From Luzula sylvatica (taxonomy: Eukaryota; Streptophyta; Magnoliopsida; Poales; Juncaceae), in NCBI GenBank assembly GCA_946800325.1, contig OX326956.1, positions 22,976,356 through 23,040,355 of the forward strand: a stretch of 64,000 nt of DNA. The letters are read 5' to 3'. This document shows positions 1-12,130 of this stretch, piece after piece. How positions within the stretch are numbered: position 1 is the first letter of the stretch; every line of letters begins with the position of its first letter. The notes under the pieces were generated by a model. The model was not told where the DNA came from. It ran no database searches and saw nothing but the letters and a program-made list of their open reading frames with translations. The translations under genes were made by a program, and so were the position numbers.

Positions 1-2033
1 TGTCGATAGATTTTTTTTTTTTTAAATTCAGTAATAAAAAATTTCAGTAATCTAAAATTCAGTAATTTCACATAGGATGTCAATAGGATGTCGATAGGTT
101 TATTTGTATGTTTTTTAGAATAGAAGTACATAGATTTGTATTTTGTTCTTTTATCAACATATGACAATTTTAGATTTTATTAGTTTTTGTGTTTTTATGG
201 TTTATTTAATGCTCACATCATTAATGAATCAGTCTAGGGCACCAAAATTGTCGAGACTGGCCATGTGTGAATGCAATGGAAGATGAGCAATTATACATCA
301 TGAAATACTAATAAATTAATATATAATATTTTTAAACATTATAAAACTACAACGTATATTATCATAATTTTTACAACTTTAATTTTGAAAATCCATCAAA
401 TATATTCGCTCCAATTTTTTATTTATTTTGACATTCATATTAAAATGGTTCATATACAACATTTCCCCTGATTTGAATTTGTAAATACATTACATAAGAA
501 AATGTAATGGAAAAAATCCAAATTTAAATTTAAATAATGGAATTTTAAGTATATTTTTATTATATATTTTGAAAAATTAGAACAAAAAATATGTCATGTA
601 ATACTAAGTATGTTATTTTTATATTTTATTCAAATAATTTCAACTTTAAAATTAAAAAAATATATAGAACTAAACAACAATTATATCTAAATAACTTCCT
701 AAATTTATCTAACTAATAGTATTCTTATTTCTTTTAAAATATAAATTCTAAAAAAATCATATGATGTTAAATAGTTTTTATTTATTAATGCTAAATTAAA
801 TTTTGATACTACTTATTAAATTAATTTGTCTATTTGGTTTCATAATATTTATAATTTTCTTTATATTTTGAATCAACAAAAAAAAATTATTTATTAATGC
901 TAAATAATAACATATGTCGTAGAGTTCACTATTTCAATATTTGATATTACATAAAATATTATTGACAACAATAATAAAAGTGTGTTATGATTATACCTTA
1001 GATATTATACGATAACATTAATATAAGTATTATATTCTTTTATAAAATAAAATAAGTTCTTTTTTATCATAATGTAAACTAATTTTAAAACAACATATAC
1101 GTAATCATAGATAAATGAGTTCAAATGATTTTGTTTTGAGATGATATTTTCTTTATCATACACATATGTATTTGACATTACAATAAAGAACATAATTAAC
1201 ATTCTCGTCGTCTAGCGTGAGAATAATTCTTTAATAGTTAGGATTTTTAAAGTATTATGACAAATCTGGTGTTTTTTTTAAAGAATTATTGAACAAAAAA
1301 TATACATTCTATTCTATTATTTTTAATAAAATAATAAATCAACAGCTATAACGTGTTGTACAAAAGAAGATGCATAATAGCAATTCTGGTATTCTTTTAT
1401 TTTTTTGATCATGTGATTACTAAAAAGAAAATGAAGATCCCAAACGATGCAATGTTTTCAAATAAAAAACTATAACAAAATAAAATCGGATTTTTCAATC
1501 AAATAATGTATTCTTCGTTACGTTACTTAGTCATGTTAAAAATTTCCGACCCTCTCATTTAGTTTCTTAATTACCCTAAAATAGAAAAAAAAAAGAACTA
1601 CCCTATTAAATTAGTTTTCTCATTACACAAAACAACAATAAACCCCTATTTTAGAGAGTAATTATATTCAACGTCCTCTCATTGCATGACTCGTTTTAGA
1701 ATGATGAGATGTCAGGTCGGAATTAAAATAACCTTAACTAATTTTATAACGCGAATGCAATATTAAACGTCGAACCAACATTCCGTAGTTAATGACGTAA
1801 TTAGATGATCGATGTTGTGTAGAATTACTCGTCTTTTACCAAATACATTATATAAACAAATAAAATCATCAACAAATTCATTACCGTCTTCCTCTCCTAC
1901 AAAAAACTATAAAACCAACATTCAAATTTCAAGCCTCAGAATTGAAAATAAATACTAGAATGTTGGTTTTTCATTTTTGATTTTTACTATCAGAAATATT
2001 GATAGCATTCTGTAGTTTTTACAACGCTTATAC
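1..2033. other. AT-rich intergenic DNA, no gene seen
   Basis: This stretch is strongly AT-rich with scattered homopolymer runs. The longest open frames are short, show no recognisable motif and have no splice-supported extension. It probably includes the distal 5' flank of the MO25-like gene. I see no terminal inverted repeats, RNA genes or tandem arrays. Confidence 0.6.
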
Positions 2034-2041
2034 TATAAATA
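2034..2041 (+). promoter_or_regulatory. TATA box of the MO25-like gene
   Basis: TATAAATA lies about 250 bp upstream of the family-typical start codon. The DNA between is mixed composition and includes upstream ATGs, consistent with a 5' leader of about 220 nt. The assignment is by position and motif only. Confidence 0.45.
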
Positions 2042-2287
2042 TAACGTAGCGATGCATAACTCGAGACGTCATCTATTGGAGAGGAAGGCTCTCGTTCTAA
2101 TATCTTAGCTCTTGTTCCTCGTTCTCCCCTCTTCACGCCCAATCGCACCTCGAAAAACCCAAAAGCTAGCCACAGCAACGAGAAAAGCATCGTCGTTCAC
2201 CGGAGACGTAAACGTCGGTTCCGTCGGATGGCGTCGTTGTTCAAGTCTTGTGTTTGTTTGAGGGTTCGGAACTCTGGTGACGGGGAT

Positions 2288-4170
2288 ATGAAAGGTCTTT
2301 TCAAATCTAAGCCGAAAACACCATCTGAAGTTGTCAGGCAGACCAGGCATTTGCTTATTCAACTCGATATGAATGCCAATTCTACTGTAAGAGACGCCAA
2401 ACGGGAGGAGAAGGTAATTGTTTTTTTTCTCCTTCTTATCATTCCAGATTTGTTTCAATTTCTACTCGATTTTGTGAATTTATAGAACAAAGAATAGCTT
2501 TTGCTGAATTATTGAACTGAATTCACTCAGATGGCTGAATTGAGCAAGAACGTAAGGATTTTGAAATTAATTCTATATGGAAGTGGTGATTCTGAACCTA
2601 CAGCAAAAGCCTGTTCTCAGTTAACTCAAGAATTCTTCAAGGATAATACCCTTCGCCTGCTCATTATTTGCCTCCCTAAACTTAATCTTGAGGTACATAC
2701 ATAATCATCTCTTTTCAAACTATTCATATCTAAATTACTACGAAAATTTTAAGTAAATAATTGGTTCAAATGCAGACCAGGAAAGATGCAACACAAGTGG
2801 TTGCAAATTTACAGAGGCAACAAGTTCAATTTAGGCTCGTCGCTTCAGATTATTTGGAGGCCAACAAAGATCTTCTTGACGTTCTAATTCTCGGGTAAAT
2901 ATACCATTTATATCTAACCAGTTATTTTCTTAGCATAAAACTAAATCGAATATAATTTAATTTTTTCAAGGTACGAGAATATGGATATAGCTTTGCATTA
3001 CGGAGCCATGTTAAGGGAATGCATTCGTCACCAAAGCATTACTAAGTAATTAACTTATTATTTTATGAAACTACTATAACAAAAATTATGAATCTAAATT
3101 ATGAAATTTTTTTAAGGTATGTTTTGGAGTCGGAGCACATGAAAAAATTCTTCGATTATATTCAGCTTCCCAATTTTGATGTTGCCTCTGTCGCATCTGC
3201 TACATTTAAGGTTCGAAAATCAAAATAACTCGAATAATGAATTTTCTTTAGTTTTTAATTTTTTTCTATTTTGTAATATATTTATTTTTTGTGAAATGTA
3301 GGAGCTTCTGACAAGGCACAAAAGAACCGTTGCTGAGTTCCTCACTAGAAACTATGACTGGGTTAGTACATATTCCATCTAATTAATTGATGAATTTACA
3401 AAAATGACCACTAGAATTTACTCCTAAATTGAAAATATCATATTTTTTTGTATCTGATTATTATTATTTTTTATATAATTAAAGTTTTTTGCGGAGTTCA
3501 ACACGAGGCTTTTGTCGTCCACCAATTACATAACAAGAAGACAAGCTATTAAGGTACAAAATATTATGATATTCTTACTTTTTTGTTAAGTTCGGTTTTA
3601 AAGCAATTGATATATTTGTGTAGTTATTGGGAGACATGTTGATGGATCGATCTAATTCTGTGGTCATGTTGCGTTATGTTAATTCGAAGCATAATCTTAT
3701 GATTCTCATGAATCTTTTGAGGGTATATTTGATATTTCTCTCTTGAAAATATTGTGGTATTCACATTTTATTTATTTGCCTGATTTTGTAGGAAGCCAGC
3801 AAGAATATTCAAATGGAAGCATTCCATATTTTCAAGGTGAAATTTCAGTTTTTGTACTATTCTTTTGTTGTTTCAAAAAATATAAAAATGGTAATTATTA
3901 ACTTTTTGGGCTATAATTGCAAATATTTCAGTTATTTGCTGCGAATACAAGCAAACCAGCTGAGATTGTTACTATCTTGGTAACGAACAGAAACAAGCTT
4001 CTTCGATTCTTCGATGGATTCGAGCATGACAAAAGTAATTTATTTATTTTTGTTTTAACATTTAATAATATCGGTATTTAATTAGTTTTTTTTTGTAAAT
4101 GTTTCTTTCAGAGGACGATCAATTCGAAGCTGACAAAGAACAAATCATACATGCAATATCCATCCTTTAA
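2288..4170 (+). CDS. MO25: MO25/CAB39-like scaffold protein (11 exons)
   Basis: The exons join in frame as 2288-2413, 2531-2692, 2776-2894, 2971-3045, 3117-3210, 3302-3361, 3485-3553, 3624-3722, 3792-3836, 3932-4034 and 4112-4170, giving 336 aa, the usual MO25 length. All introns are GT-AG and about 70-130 bp. Family blocks seen in order are [29 protein letters not shown]-like helices with [62 protein letters not shown] and [17 protein letters not shown]25 proteins are cytosolic alpha-helical scaffolds that bind and activate STE20-type kinases (LKB1-STRAD in animals, Hym1 in fungi). I chose the ATG at 2288 because plant homologues start MKGLFK; an in-frame ATG at 2228 would add 20 residues (MASLFKSCVCLRVRNSGDGD). 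A few conserved positions differ from the usual plant consensus, so this may be a diverged paralogue, but no break is visible. Confidence 0.9.
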
Positions 4171-4359
4171 GAAAAAAGCTCTGTCTCTATTATTATAATG
4201 ATATTAAATAAAAATTCATTGAAAAAATAAGAAAAATATTTTGAAATAATCAAATAATTGGAAATTTGAACCAACATACCGCGCCTATATTAGTGCTCCA
4301 TACGGCAACGACGAAGATCGTTTAGGCCACGACAATGACGAGAAGAAGGTCGATTTTAA

Positions 4360-4590
4360 CCACGGCAACAACGGAAAAGGAGTGGTAAAGGTCACGGCAA
4401 CGACGACGAAGATCTCATATTGGCAATGGCAATACCCGAGCTTCACACCTATTCCTGTGGCTACATACATCATGATGGATCGAGATACACCGCAATCCAA
4501 GAAGAACAATCAACACCAATGGTGTACAAGGGAAAGATAGTGGTGGCGGGCCACGAGTACGCAAGACCAACTGCCATGTTTTCTGGCTAA
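4360..4590 (+). CDS. Unrecognised open frame downstream of MO25
   Basis: This is an open frame of 76 codons after an in-frame stop, ending at a TAA at 4588-4590. Its first Met is at 4426, which would give 54 aa. The translation includes DLILAMAIPELHTYSCGYI and TPMVYKGKIVVAGHEYARP, which looks like real protein sequence rather than low-complexity DNA. A second frame just upstream repeats a GNDED-type motif, suggesting a frameshifted longer gene. I do not recognise the family. It lies about 190 bp past the MO25 stop, so it could also be part of a 3' UTR or the tail of a decayed gene. Confidence 0.3.
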   Translation, partial: PRQQRKRSGKGHGNDDEDLILAMAIPELHTYSCGYIHHDGSRYTAIQEEQSTPMVYKGKIVVAGHEYARPTAMFSG

Positions 4591-5266
4591 CAAGCTAGCT
4601 AGAGTTTTTTTTTTTTCCTCTTAGGATTGTTAATTGGGCAATGTAAAAATTGCAATGAGTCCAATTTTTTTTATTTTTGGTTTTATTATGTTTTCTACTT
4701 TTTGTTTTATTCTACGAAATATAATTCGACATAATTTCTTTGCTTAATATATAATGCAAATATAAGTTACAATTCAAAAAATACTAAGAGGTTAACAGCT
4801 CTCCACGTGAGAAATTATTTGCAAAAATAAAAGGGACAGTTTCACATTTATGACACTAAATTTCATTTGTTCCGAGAAAATCTTTAGAATTTTGTGATTC
4901 TCAGTTGCGAAAAATTTCTTCAGGGCGCAAATAAGAGCTTCATTGTTAACTCTCAACTGCTGAAATTCAGATATTCAACTATACAAAAGACTAAATTATG
5001 GGGGAAAACCACAAATGTGAAATAATAAAATTAAAATTATAACAAAAAAAAATCTTTAACACCATTAAAATTCAAATTCATATTCATATTACTTTCAAAG
5101 TAATTGCAAATTCACAAGGAATTGACCTTTTTTGTTAGTATTTTTATGTAATTTTACTCTCGAAACAGAATCTGGATACTAGTACTGCTCGTATTCGTAT
5201 TTGTATCCGAAAAATTAAAATGGATACTATAATATCATTATACAGTGTATATGTTCCGGTTAATCC
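4591..5266. other. Intergenic DNA, nothing recognised
   Basis: AT-rich sequence with no convincing ORF, RNA gene or tandem repeat. Around 5160-5240 there are ATTCGTATTTGTATCCG-like words resembling the ends of the GGATAC-rich MITE family seen at 41.6 kb and at the window end. Confidence 0.5.
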
Positions 5267-5732
5267 TAGGGGTGGGCATTCGGTTGAACTGAACCGAACC
5301 GAACCGAATAAGAGCAAGTCGAATTAAACCGAACCGGACTAGATTCAAACCGAACCGAACCGAATAAAATTCGAACCGATTTAAAACCGAACCGAATTAG
5401 AAGTTTTATAATGTTAAAATTCAAATGTTATTTAGCAAAAAAATATTAAAACAAATCATATAAAATATACTTATGTTATTTTTAATTTTACAATATTGGA
5501 TTTTAATTTTTTTAAATGATCATAATAGAAAAAGTGAAAAAAAAAATATTAATTCGGTTGGTTCGGTTTAATCAATTCTGAAAATACCAAAATCGAACCG
5601 AACCGAATAAACCCAACAATATCAATTTTTTAACCGAACCGAACCAAATAAATCGAAAAACCGAACCGATTAAACCGAATTCGACCGGCTCGGTTCGGTT
5701 TCCAAATAAACCGAACCATTTGCCCACCCCTA
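5267..5732. mobile_element. hAT-type MITE rich in AACCGAACCG words
   Basis: The ends are inverted repeats, TAGGGGTGGGCA on the left and TGCCCACCCCTA on the right. Subterminal tracts of (CCGAA)n on the left are mirrored by (TTCGG)n on the right, with an AT-rich core. This TIR form with repeated pentamers is common in plant non-autonomous hAT-like elements. I did not find a matching 8-bp target duplication, so the insertion may be old. It has no coding capacity. Confidence 0.65.
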
Positions 5733-5754
5733 AAAATATGGTATCGAAATTACT

Positions 5755-8396
5755 TATAGGACTGCATGGGAAGCACGGTCAAATGCGATTGCCTTAATTT
5801 ACGGAAAATGGGAGGATTCTTATGCCGATTTTCCGTCGTACTTGATGATGTTACAAATGAGAGATCCCGGTATTGTTGTCAATTTCGATTACGGTAACGG
5901 TCGTAGCTACTGGGGGCCTCAATTAATGGTTTTCAACATTGTCGCCCGATTTTGAGTGCCGATGGTATCCATTTGCATGGGACGTATTTGGATACTCTTT
6001 TAATAGCTACTGGAATGGATGCAAATAAAAGGATATTTCCCGTAGCATTTGCAATTGTCGAGAATGAGAATAGTTCTTCTTGACAATGATTTTTGGTGCG
6101 GGTTAAAGATTACGTTACAAGAGATTTGCAAGTTTGTATAGTTACTGATAGATGGTTAGGTCATAGAGCGGTAATCGAACAAATTTTCTCAAGTGGCCAA
6201 GGACACGAATTGCGATATTGCATTCGACATGTTCAACATAACATTGCTAAAAAATTTGGTAATAAGTCGTTGGGTGATTATTTTTGATAGCGGCTGTAAT
6301 AAATATCAAAAATACGATTTTGATATTTGTAGATTATTATTCCTAAAATCTCAGAATATAAGACCCATATTGAAAATATAACTCTTCCGACGATCAAAAT
6401 CGAGTTCTTATGTGTCAAAGTTTTCGAAAGGGTATAACCATAATTACATATTTATGGGTTATTTAAATAAATATATTATATGATCTTATTTGCATAATGA
6501 TCAAACCATTATAATAGTAAAAATAGAGTTTGCAAAATAAACCCTAAAAACTTGTAAATGAAATAGTTTACAAATATGATAGTTTAGAGGGTCATATATG
6601 AAATGTGTCAAACCACCTCATCACCCCTCAATTATGGGATAGGCTCTCTCATCACTTCCATGCAGCCATGAAACACTAAGAAAAGAAGAGAGAAAAAGAG
6701 GAAAAATCAAGGAAAATAGAAGATTTCGCAAAACGAAAAGTATCATAATCTTCAGGAGGTTAAGTTGTGCGAGTTAGCAAAATCAAAAGAATAATTACAT
6801 CCAAGTTTCGAGTTTCTCCATTTTCACTCAATCTTGTGCGCCGTTTCGATTAATCTTTTGTTTGTCGAGTTTCTTTCCATTAGATGAGTGCTACTCTCAC
6901 TTTCCTCTTATTAAGAATTAAATTAAGAGCGTTTCTAGACCTTACATGATAGTCTAGGGTTCTCGCTTTAAAAATCGTATTTTGCTTTAAAAACCGTGTT
7001 ACCTCAACAAAATGTATATTATGTAGATTTGATCATATATATGTATGTAGAATTTGAGTTTGATAAAACGTAAGCCGGGCTTACGTTTTTGAAAGAGGGT
7101 CCTATGTGAACATTACGCGGCTCCTCCGGTATGTTTTAGTTTGTTAGGTGTAGTGTCGCGTGACCCCATGACGCTCTTTGGAGGGAATTGTGTAGCAATC
7201 TTGATGTAGTGCAAAGTCCAGTCCCATGAGAGGTCTAGCTGTGGCGCATGGATATCATGTCGTCAGCTTATTTTTAGGGAATTCGCGCCTCCCGCGCTCT
7301 TGGATTTGTTCCATCACGTGTGTGACTTGCTATCAGCGCGGGTTGGCACTTCAGTCGAGAGTTATTTGCGCCCTCACCCCGGATAAAACCATTAGTAATT
7401 AGATATGAAAGTAAGTGATTTTGATTTCAAAAAACCGGGGAAAGTATTTGGGAAGTATTTATATACATATATGTGTGTGCCGTTGTTTTTGAGTTGTGGT
7501 ATTTATGTTTTTGTGAAATTATCATATAAGAGCATGTGGTATACGAGTAGTATACTGGCGAGTTGCCGCACCCTTTTTCATTTTATTTTTGGGGTGTGGC
7601 AGCGGCAACTCAAAGGAAAAATGAGGGATTGGAAGTGCGGTTGGAGCGAATGAGACTGATGAAACCAAAAGGTATTGAATATTTGGATAGTAACGTAGGT
7701 CAAAAAAAATTATGGGTCGTATCACATGATAGTGGTCGTAGGTTGGGTATTATGACCACTAACATTTCAGAGTGCTTCAACGGTGTCCTGAAAGGTGCTA
7801 GAGGTTTGCCCATAAGATCGTTGGTTACTCATATATGTACTCGGCTAAATACCAATTTTTTTTACAAGACATAAACAAGGCCAGGAAACCAAAACCTGTT
7901 TGGGTTTTAAGACTGAACAAATGCTTCATGCTAGGAAAACCGAGAGTACAAATATGCAAATTACTCAACACACTAGTATATTATTTGGGGTTTCGTTGTA
8001 TGATTTTAATCGTTCCGAGACCCTAGTAAATGAAGTTCGTTTGCCAGAGTTGGCAACGAAATGTACATGCCCGTGCGGAATACCGCAATTGGAATATCTT
8101 ATGTGCTCTCATGGCATAGCGGTTTATCGAAAAATAAACAAGAGTCATTATGATATGTGTGATCTGTTCTATCGTACTGAAGCTTATAGGAGGACGTACG
8201 AGCAAATATTGCCAGTGATTCTTGATCGCCGTTATTGGCCGAATGTTCGAGGACCAAAATTACTTCCACCAATTGAGGTGAAGAGGAAAGCTGGGAGACC
8301 GGTAGCAAGGCGTGAACGAACCGAGATGGATACTGAGAGTCGAAATGCCAACATGTGCAGCTTTTGCAAGATTCGAGGTCACATAATACGTACTTG
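5755..8396 (+). pseudogene. Mutator-like (MULE) transposase pseudogene, split by an insertion
   Basis: The reading frame resembles MULE transposases. It holds a YRTAWEAR and KWEDSYADFPSYLMML block; the catalytic-core type block LSADGIHLHGTYLDTLLIATG with FPVAFAIVENENSS; CIVTDRW and CIRHVQHNIAKKFGNKS; then ECFNGVLKGARGLPIRS. The C-terminus has a SWIM finger (CTCPCGIPQLEYLMCSHGIA) and a CCHC knuckle beginning CSFCKIRGH. Several breaks kill it: a frameshift near 5945, two TGA codons near 6080-6090 where homologues carry Trp, further frameshifts near 7860-7900, and a TGA at the final knuckle cysteine (8395-8397). A 1.3-kb insertion at 6286-7584 separates the two halves; without it the frame reads through (GDYFW then GVAAATQ). 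Confidence 0.85.
6286..7584. mobile_element. Insertion of about 1.3 kb inside the MULE (possible solo LTR)
   Basis: The insert is flanked by the direct repeat ATTTTT at 6280-6285 and 7585-7590, and its removal restores the transposase frame exactly, so it is a later insertion. Near its left end AAATATCAAAA and TTTTGATATTT form a short hairpin at about 6302-6328. It has a more GC-rich middle (7060-7390) and a TATA-like stretch near 7458. A TG start at 6285 and a CA at 7579-7580 would suit a solo LTR, but the 5-bp duplication does not sit cleanly next to those dinucleotides, so the class is unresolved. It contains no recognisable coding domain. Confidence 0.6.
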
Positions 8397-8658
8397 AAGG
8401 AAAAGACTAATTTGACTAAACGTTATTCATGTAATAAGGTTCATAATTTGTTGTGATGATTCATATTCGTTTTTGAAGAAAAAGATTAAATTCTATTCAT
8501 AATTTGAAGAAAAACAGATATATTCGATTCATAAAATAAGGTCCAGAAAATAGGATTCAAAAACTACACTATTACATAATTTGAAGGATACAACTAATTT
8601 GACTAAATAACTGGAAATAATTATTCTAATTAACTTGAACTAATTCTTGTAATTAACT

Positions 8659-9614
8659 TCACGATCTTCTAGCGAAATTTGGGGATACGAAATTAATTAC
8701 CTCTGTGTCCGATATCTCATTGCCATTCTCATCTAAACGAGGAAGGATATAAAATGGGACAGGATCTCGAATATACCAACCATTCACATGAGGGTACAGT
8801 CCATACTCTCTCAATCCATTTCCACTAACAATGTTTTTACTTCTTTTGCATGGCATACGCATTTCCTCAATTGAAATTTCTATCCTGAAATGATTGCATA
8901 TCTTTGTGATCATATATTCATATAGTAAATACAACATGTGAATATCAACGCTATTCATGTGTTGCATTATGATATACGGGATGTTGATTTTTTATCTAAA
9001 TGTCATATGTGTTGTAGATAATAAGCATTCATAAGGTCAATCTTGTTAAACCTTTGTGGAACCACGATGCGGTCAATAATATCAAACATAGCTCCAAGAC
9101 TAGGATAAACAAATTGTGATGCATGAATTCAAGAAATTTCGTAACATGTCTTAATACCTTTGCATGCTCTTCCACTCGTACAAAAGAAAAGGGCCTTATT
9201 ATGAAATCCGCACAGCTGCACTCACTCCCACACCTACATATTCATCTAATCCGAAATCCCCTAAATGAAATAAACATCGTACAAGACTTTCATAAACAAT
9301 AATTTTTTCCCAAAAAGATAGGAGTTATAATTTCTCCGACCATCTATGTAACCATTGGCATAGAATAACCGCACAACGGTATCATAATATACATGATTGA
9401 AACTTACTAGGAAATTAAGATTCCAATGAGATAAAAATTGTTCTAATTCAGCGTTCATAAAATTGGTGTGGGGATTTGGTGGACCGGGTGGAATGAAATG
9501 AAATCAATCAAGTACCGGACGATCGAGGAAGGTCTGGTATCTATTTCCGATTATCTTATTACGAAACAAATAACGATTTGTCATGTCGTAGGTATCATAT
9601 TTAGAGGTCATTGA
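8659..9614 (-). pseudogene. Putative plant transposon protein remnant
   Basis: Read on the minus strand, conserved-looking segments appear in order across frames: YDMTNRYLFRNKIIGNRYQ, FHFIPPGPPNPHTNFMNAEL, TVVRLFYANGYIDGRRNYN, GAMFDIIDRIVVPQRFNKID and SKNIVSGNGLREYGLYPH with WYIRDPVPFYILPRLDENG. The VRLFYAN block is like the plant transposon-associated proteins annotated as putative plant transposon protein. Several stops and frameshifts separate the segments, so it is dead. A GAA microsatellite at the N-terminal end encodes a serine run. Its convergent position next to the MULE suggests nested or co-mobilised transposon debris. Confidence 0.55.
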
Positions 9615-9618
9615 AGAA

Positions 9619-9650
<32 letters not shown>

Positions 9651-9658
9651 AGAAGAAA
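9612..9658. repeat. (GAA)n microsatellite
   Basis: About 15 GAA triplets with one GAG interruption. On the minus strand they read as a run of Ser codons inside an otherwise short frame. Confidence 0.9.
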
Positions 9659-9759
9659 ATGAGATATTCACAATTGTAAAGTGAGACCTTTTTATAGAAG
9701 AACTTAATGACATTGCAAGATACATGAACTTCAATTTTCTAATATTTTGGTACTTCAAT

Positions 9760-10388
9760 TTCAGGAATCCTATAACCTTTAATTATTTTTTTGATTTTTT
9801 GTGACAGTGTCAAGTCTTGTCATACTTTGTTTTTCAGAAAAGTTATTGATTATTTTCTATATTCAATGAATTCTGACACATATCATCTTCGATGAAATAT
9901 TTATTTTTTTGTGACCATTATTAAAAATTATGCATTCTTTCACATATTAAAAATTAATTCAATACATCAATATAACTAACATGATAAAAAATATCAACAA
10001 AATTATATTCAACATAACTAAATTTAACATAACATATTATCAATCAGTTAATTTAATTAACATCATAACAATAACATATAAACCAAAAAAAATTAACATC
10101 ACAAACATTACAAAAAAAATACACAGAAAATATGGCGGGCTTCCATAGGTCGAGGGGAGGGCTTCCATTCAGCGTCCGACGAGGTATGATTCAACGTTTT
10201 TTTTAACTTCCTTAATTTCTTCTTATTTACACTAACTAAGGAAATAAACAAAGACGAGGTACCATTCTCCGTCAGGCGCGGTTTGATTCGGCGCAAAAGA
10301 CATATTTGGAATATTTTTTAAAGCTTGGTTATTTCGTTAATTAACTTATAAAACTTGGTTATATATGAAATTTTTTTCAAATAACAGT
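9760..10388. other. AT-rich spacer, no gene seen
   Basis: Mostly AT-rich. At 10170-10290 two related words, CGTCCGACGAGGTATGATTC and a diverged second copy near 10270, lie in direct orientation. They may be the edge of the transposon debris upstream. No ORF of interest was seen. Confidence 0.45.
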
Positions 10389-11010
10389 AGTTCCCACTAA
10401 AAATGTTGGCCAAAATATTTTAATTTTAAATTAATCAACTGAAGTATCATGTGTTGATAAAAAATAAGTCAATGAAACTCAAAATTAGAAGTGCTGGCCA
10501 CCAATAATAATAGTTTCCGTTAAAAGTGATGGCCAAAATATTCCAACTTTAAATTAATCAACTTAAGTATCATGCGTTGATAAAAAATTAGTCAAAGAAA
10601 CTCAAAATTAGAAGTGTTGACCACCAATAATATTAGTTCTCATTAAAAATGCTGGTCAGAATATTCCAATTTTAAATTAATCAATTTAAGTATCATGTGC
10701 ATAAAAAATAAGTCAATAAAACTCAAAATTAGAAGTGCTGACCACCAATAATATTAGTTTCCATTAAAAGTGATGGTCAGAGTATTTCAACTTTAAATTA
10801 ATCAATTTAAGTATCATGTGGATAAAAAATAAGTCAATAAAACTCAAAATTAGAAGTGTTGGCCACCAATAATAATAGTTTTCATTAAAAGGGCTGGCCG
10901 GAATATTCCAACTTTAAATAAATTAACTTTAAGTATCATGTCTTCGTAAAATATAAGCAAGTGAAACTTACAAATTAAAAATGTCGGCCACTTAGTTCCC
11001 GTTATCTAAT
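10389..11010. repeat. Tandem array, about 121-bp unit, five copies
   Basis: The landmark AGTTCCCATTAAAAGTGCTGG and its variants begin at 10389, 10512, 10635, 10756, 10877 and, partially, 10994. The period is therefore 123, 123, 121, 121 and 117 bp. Each unit also carries CTTAAGTATCATGTG and AACTCAAAATTAGAAGTG. The copies differ by point changes and small indels, so the array is not recent. It has no coding capacity. Confidence 0.85.
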
Positions 11011-12010
11011 TCCTTTCACATGCCATGCATTAATTTTATTTCAATTTTTAACTCAAATATATAACATAAATATGTTTTGAATACATTATGTCATATTTTT
11101 GTGTTTATTCAATTTGTATCCTAGCAAATCTTACAATAGCTTATATTTTTTGAGATGATTATAAGAAAAATTATTATGAATTCCTAGGACATTAGATTTT
11201 TTTTTTAATGGAAATTACTTTTGGGAGTCCAAAATACATTTTTATTTTCTAATTCTACTAAACCCCTCTAAATATTTTCATTCTTTAAAAAAATTCCATA
11301 AATATTTTCATTCTTTGAAAAAATTCCATAAATATTTTCATTCTACTAAAGCCCTCTAAATATTTTCATTCTTTAAAATACTCTTATGTAATATTCATAT
11401 AGTTCTTATATTTCATTTATTAGATTTTTCTTGAAAAATAAAACTGACGAACTTTGGAAATATTCTGACAAAAAATAATTATAACACCTAATTTTAAGGT
11501 CCTTTCATTTATTTAATAATTTTTCAATGAATGATGTGTTAAGTATTTATTATTTACTGTATGAATTAGATACTCGAATAATGTATCAAAAATATAAAAA
11601 AATATTGAGAAAAGAATATAAAATATCATGTTAAATTAAATTATTGTTTGGAAGTATCAGAGAATTCGTTAAAATGATAAAATCTAAGAAATATTTAGAA
11701 AAAAATAAATATGAAAAACATAGTGGTATTTTGATAAAAAAAAATACATAACACCATATTATATCAAGTTTTTTCCTATACGAAATAAATGAAACAAATT
11801 TATACGATATTTTGTAGTATCCATGACGAGAATGAAGAGTCAAGAGATCTTTTAAAATATTCATATGTCAGAATATTATGTGATACGATAGAATAAAACT
11901 TCACGCTGGCAACTATGAATACAACCTTGTCCAACTCATCCATAAGTATTATATGTTATATGATATGATATATTCGAAGTTCAAACCAATGAGACTTCAT
12001 TAATTTTCCT
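11011..12010. other. AT-rich spacer with a short local repeat
   Basis: Between 11270 and 11380 the word AAATATTTTCATTCTTT occurs four times with variable spacing. The rest is AT-rich and shows no gene. The last part is presumably the 5' flank of the small secreted-peptide gene. Confidence 0.45.
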
Positions 12011-12021
12011 ATATATATATA
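12011..12021 (+). promoter_or_regulatory. TATA box upstream of AGP-like gene
   Basis: A TATATATATA run lies 110-120 bp before the ATG at 12131 and is followed by a CCAATC word and a CA-rich leader. The spacing suits a plant core promoter. Confidence 0.45.
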
Positions 12022-12130
12022 GAGCCAATCGGCACCACCACATCACATCTTAATTCCGTCACAATTAATTAAATTAAATTCAATTCAAGCATAATTGTGA
12101 TATCAATTAAGGACTTCAATTGCAACTATA

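Noticed and set aside
2105..2458. 117-codon frame antisense to the MO25 first exon
   Set aside because: It is a shadow of the coding exon and leader, with no family motif.
6093..6381. Separate small genes inside the MULE
   Set aside because: They are pieces of the broken transposase frame, partly read out of frame into the insertion.
9504..9758. Poly-serine protein of 84 codons as an independent gene
   Set aside because: The serine run is a GAA microsatellite at the start of the transposon-protein remnant.
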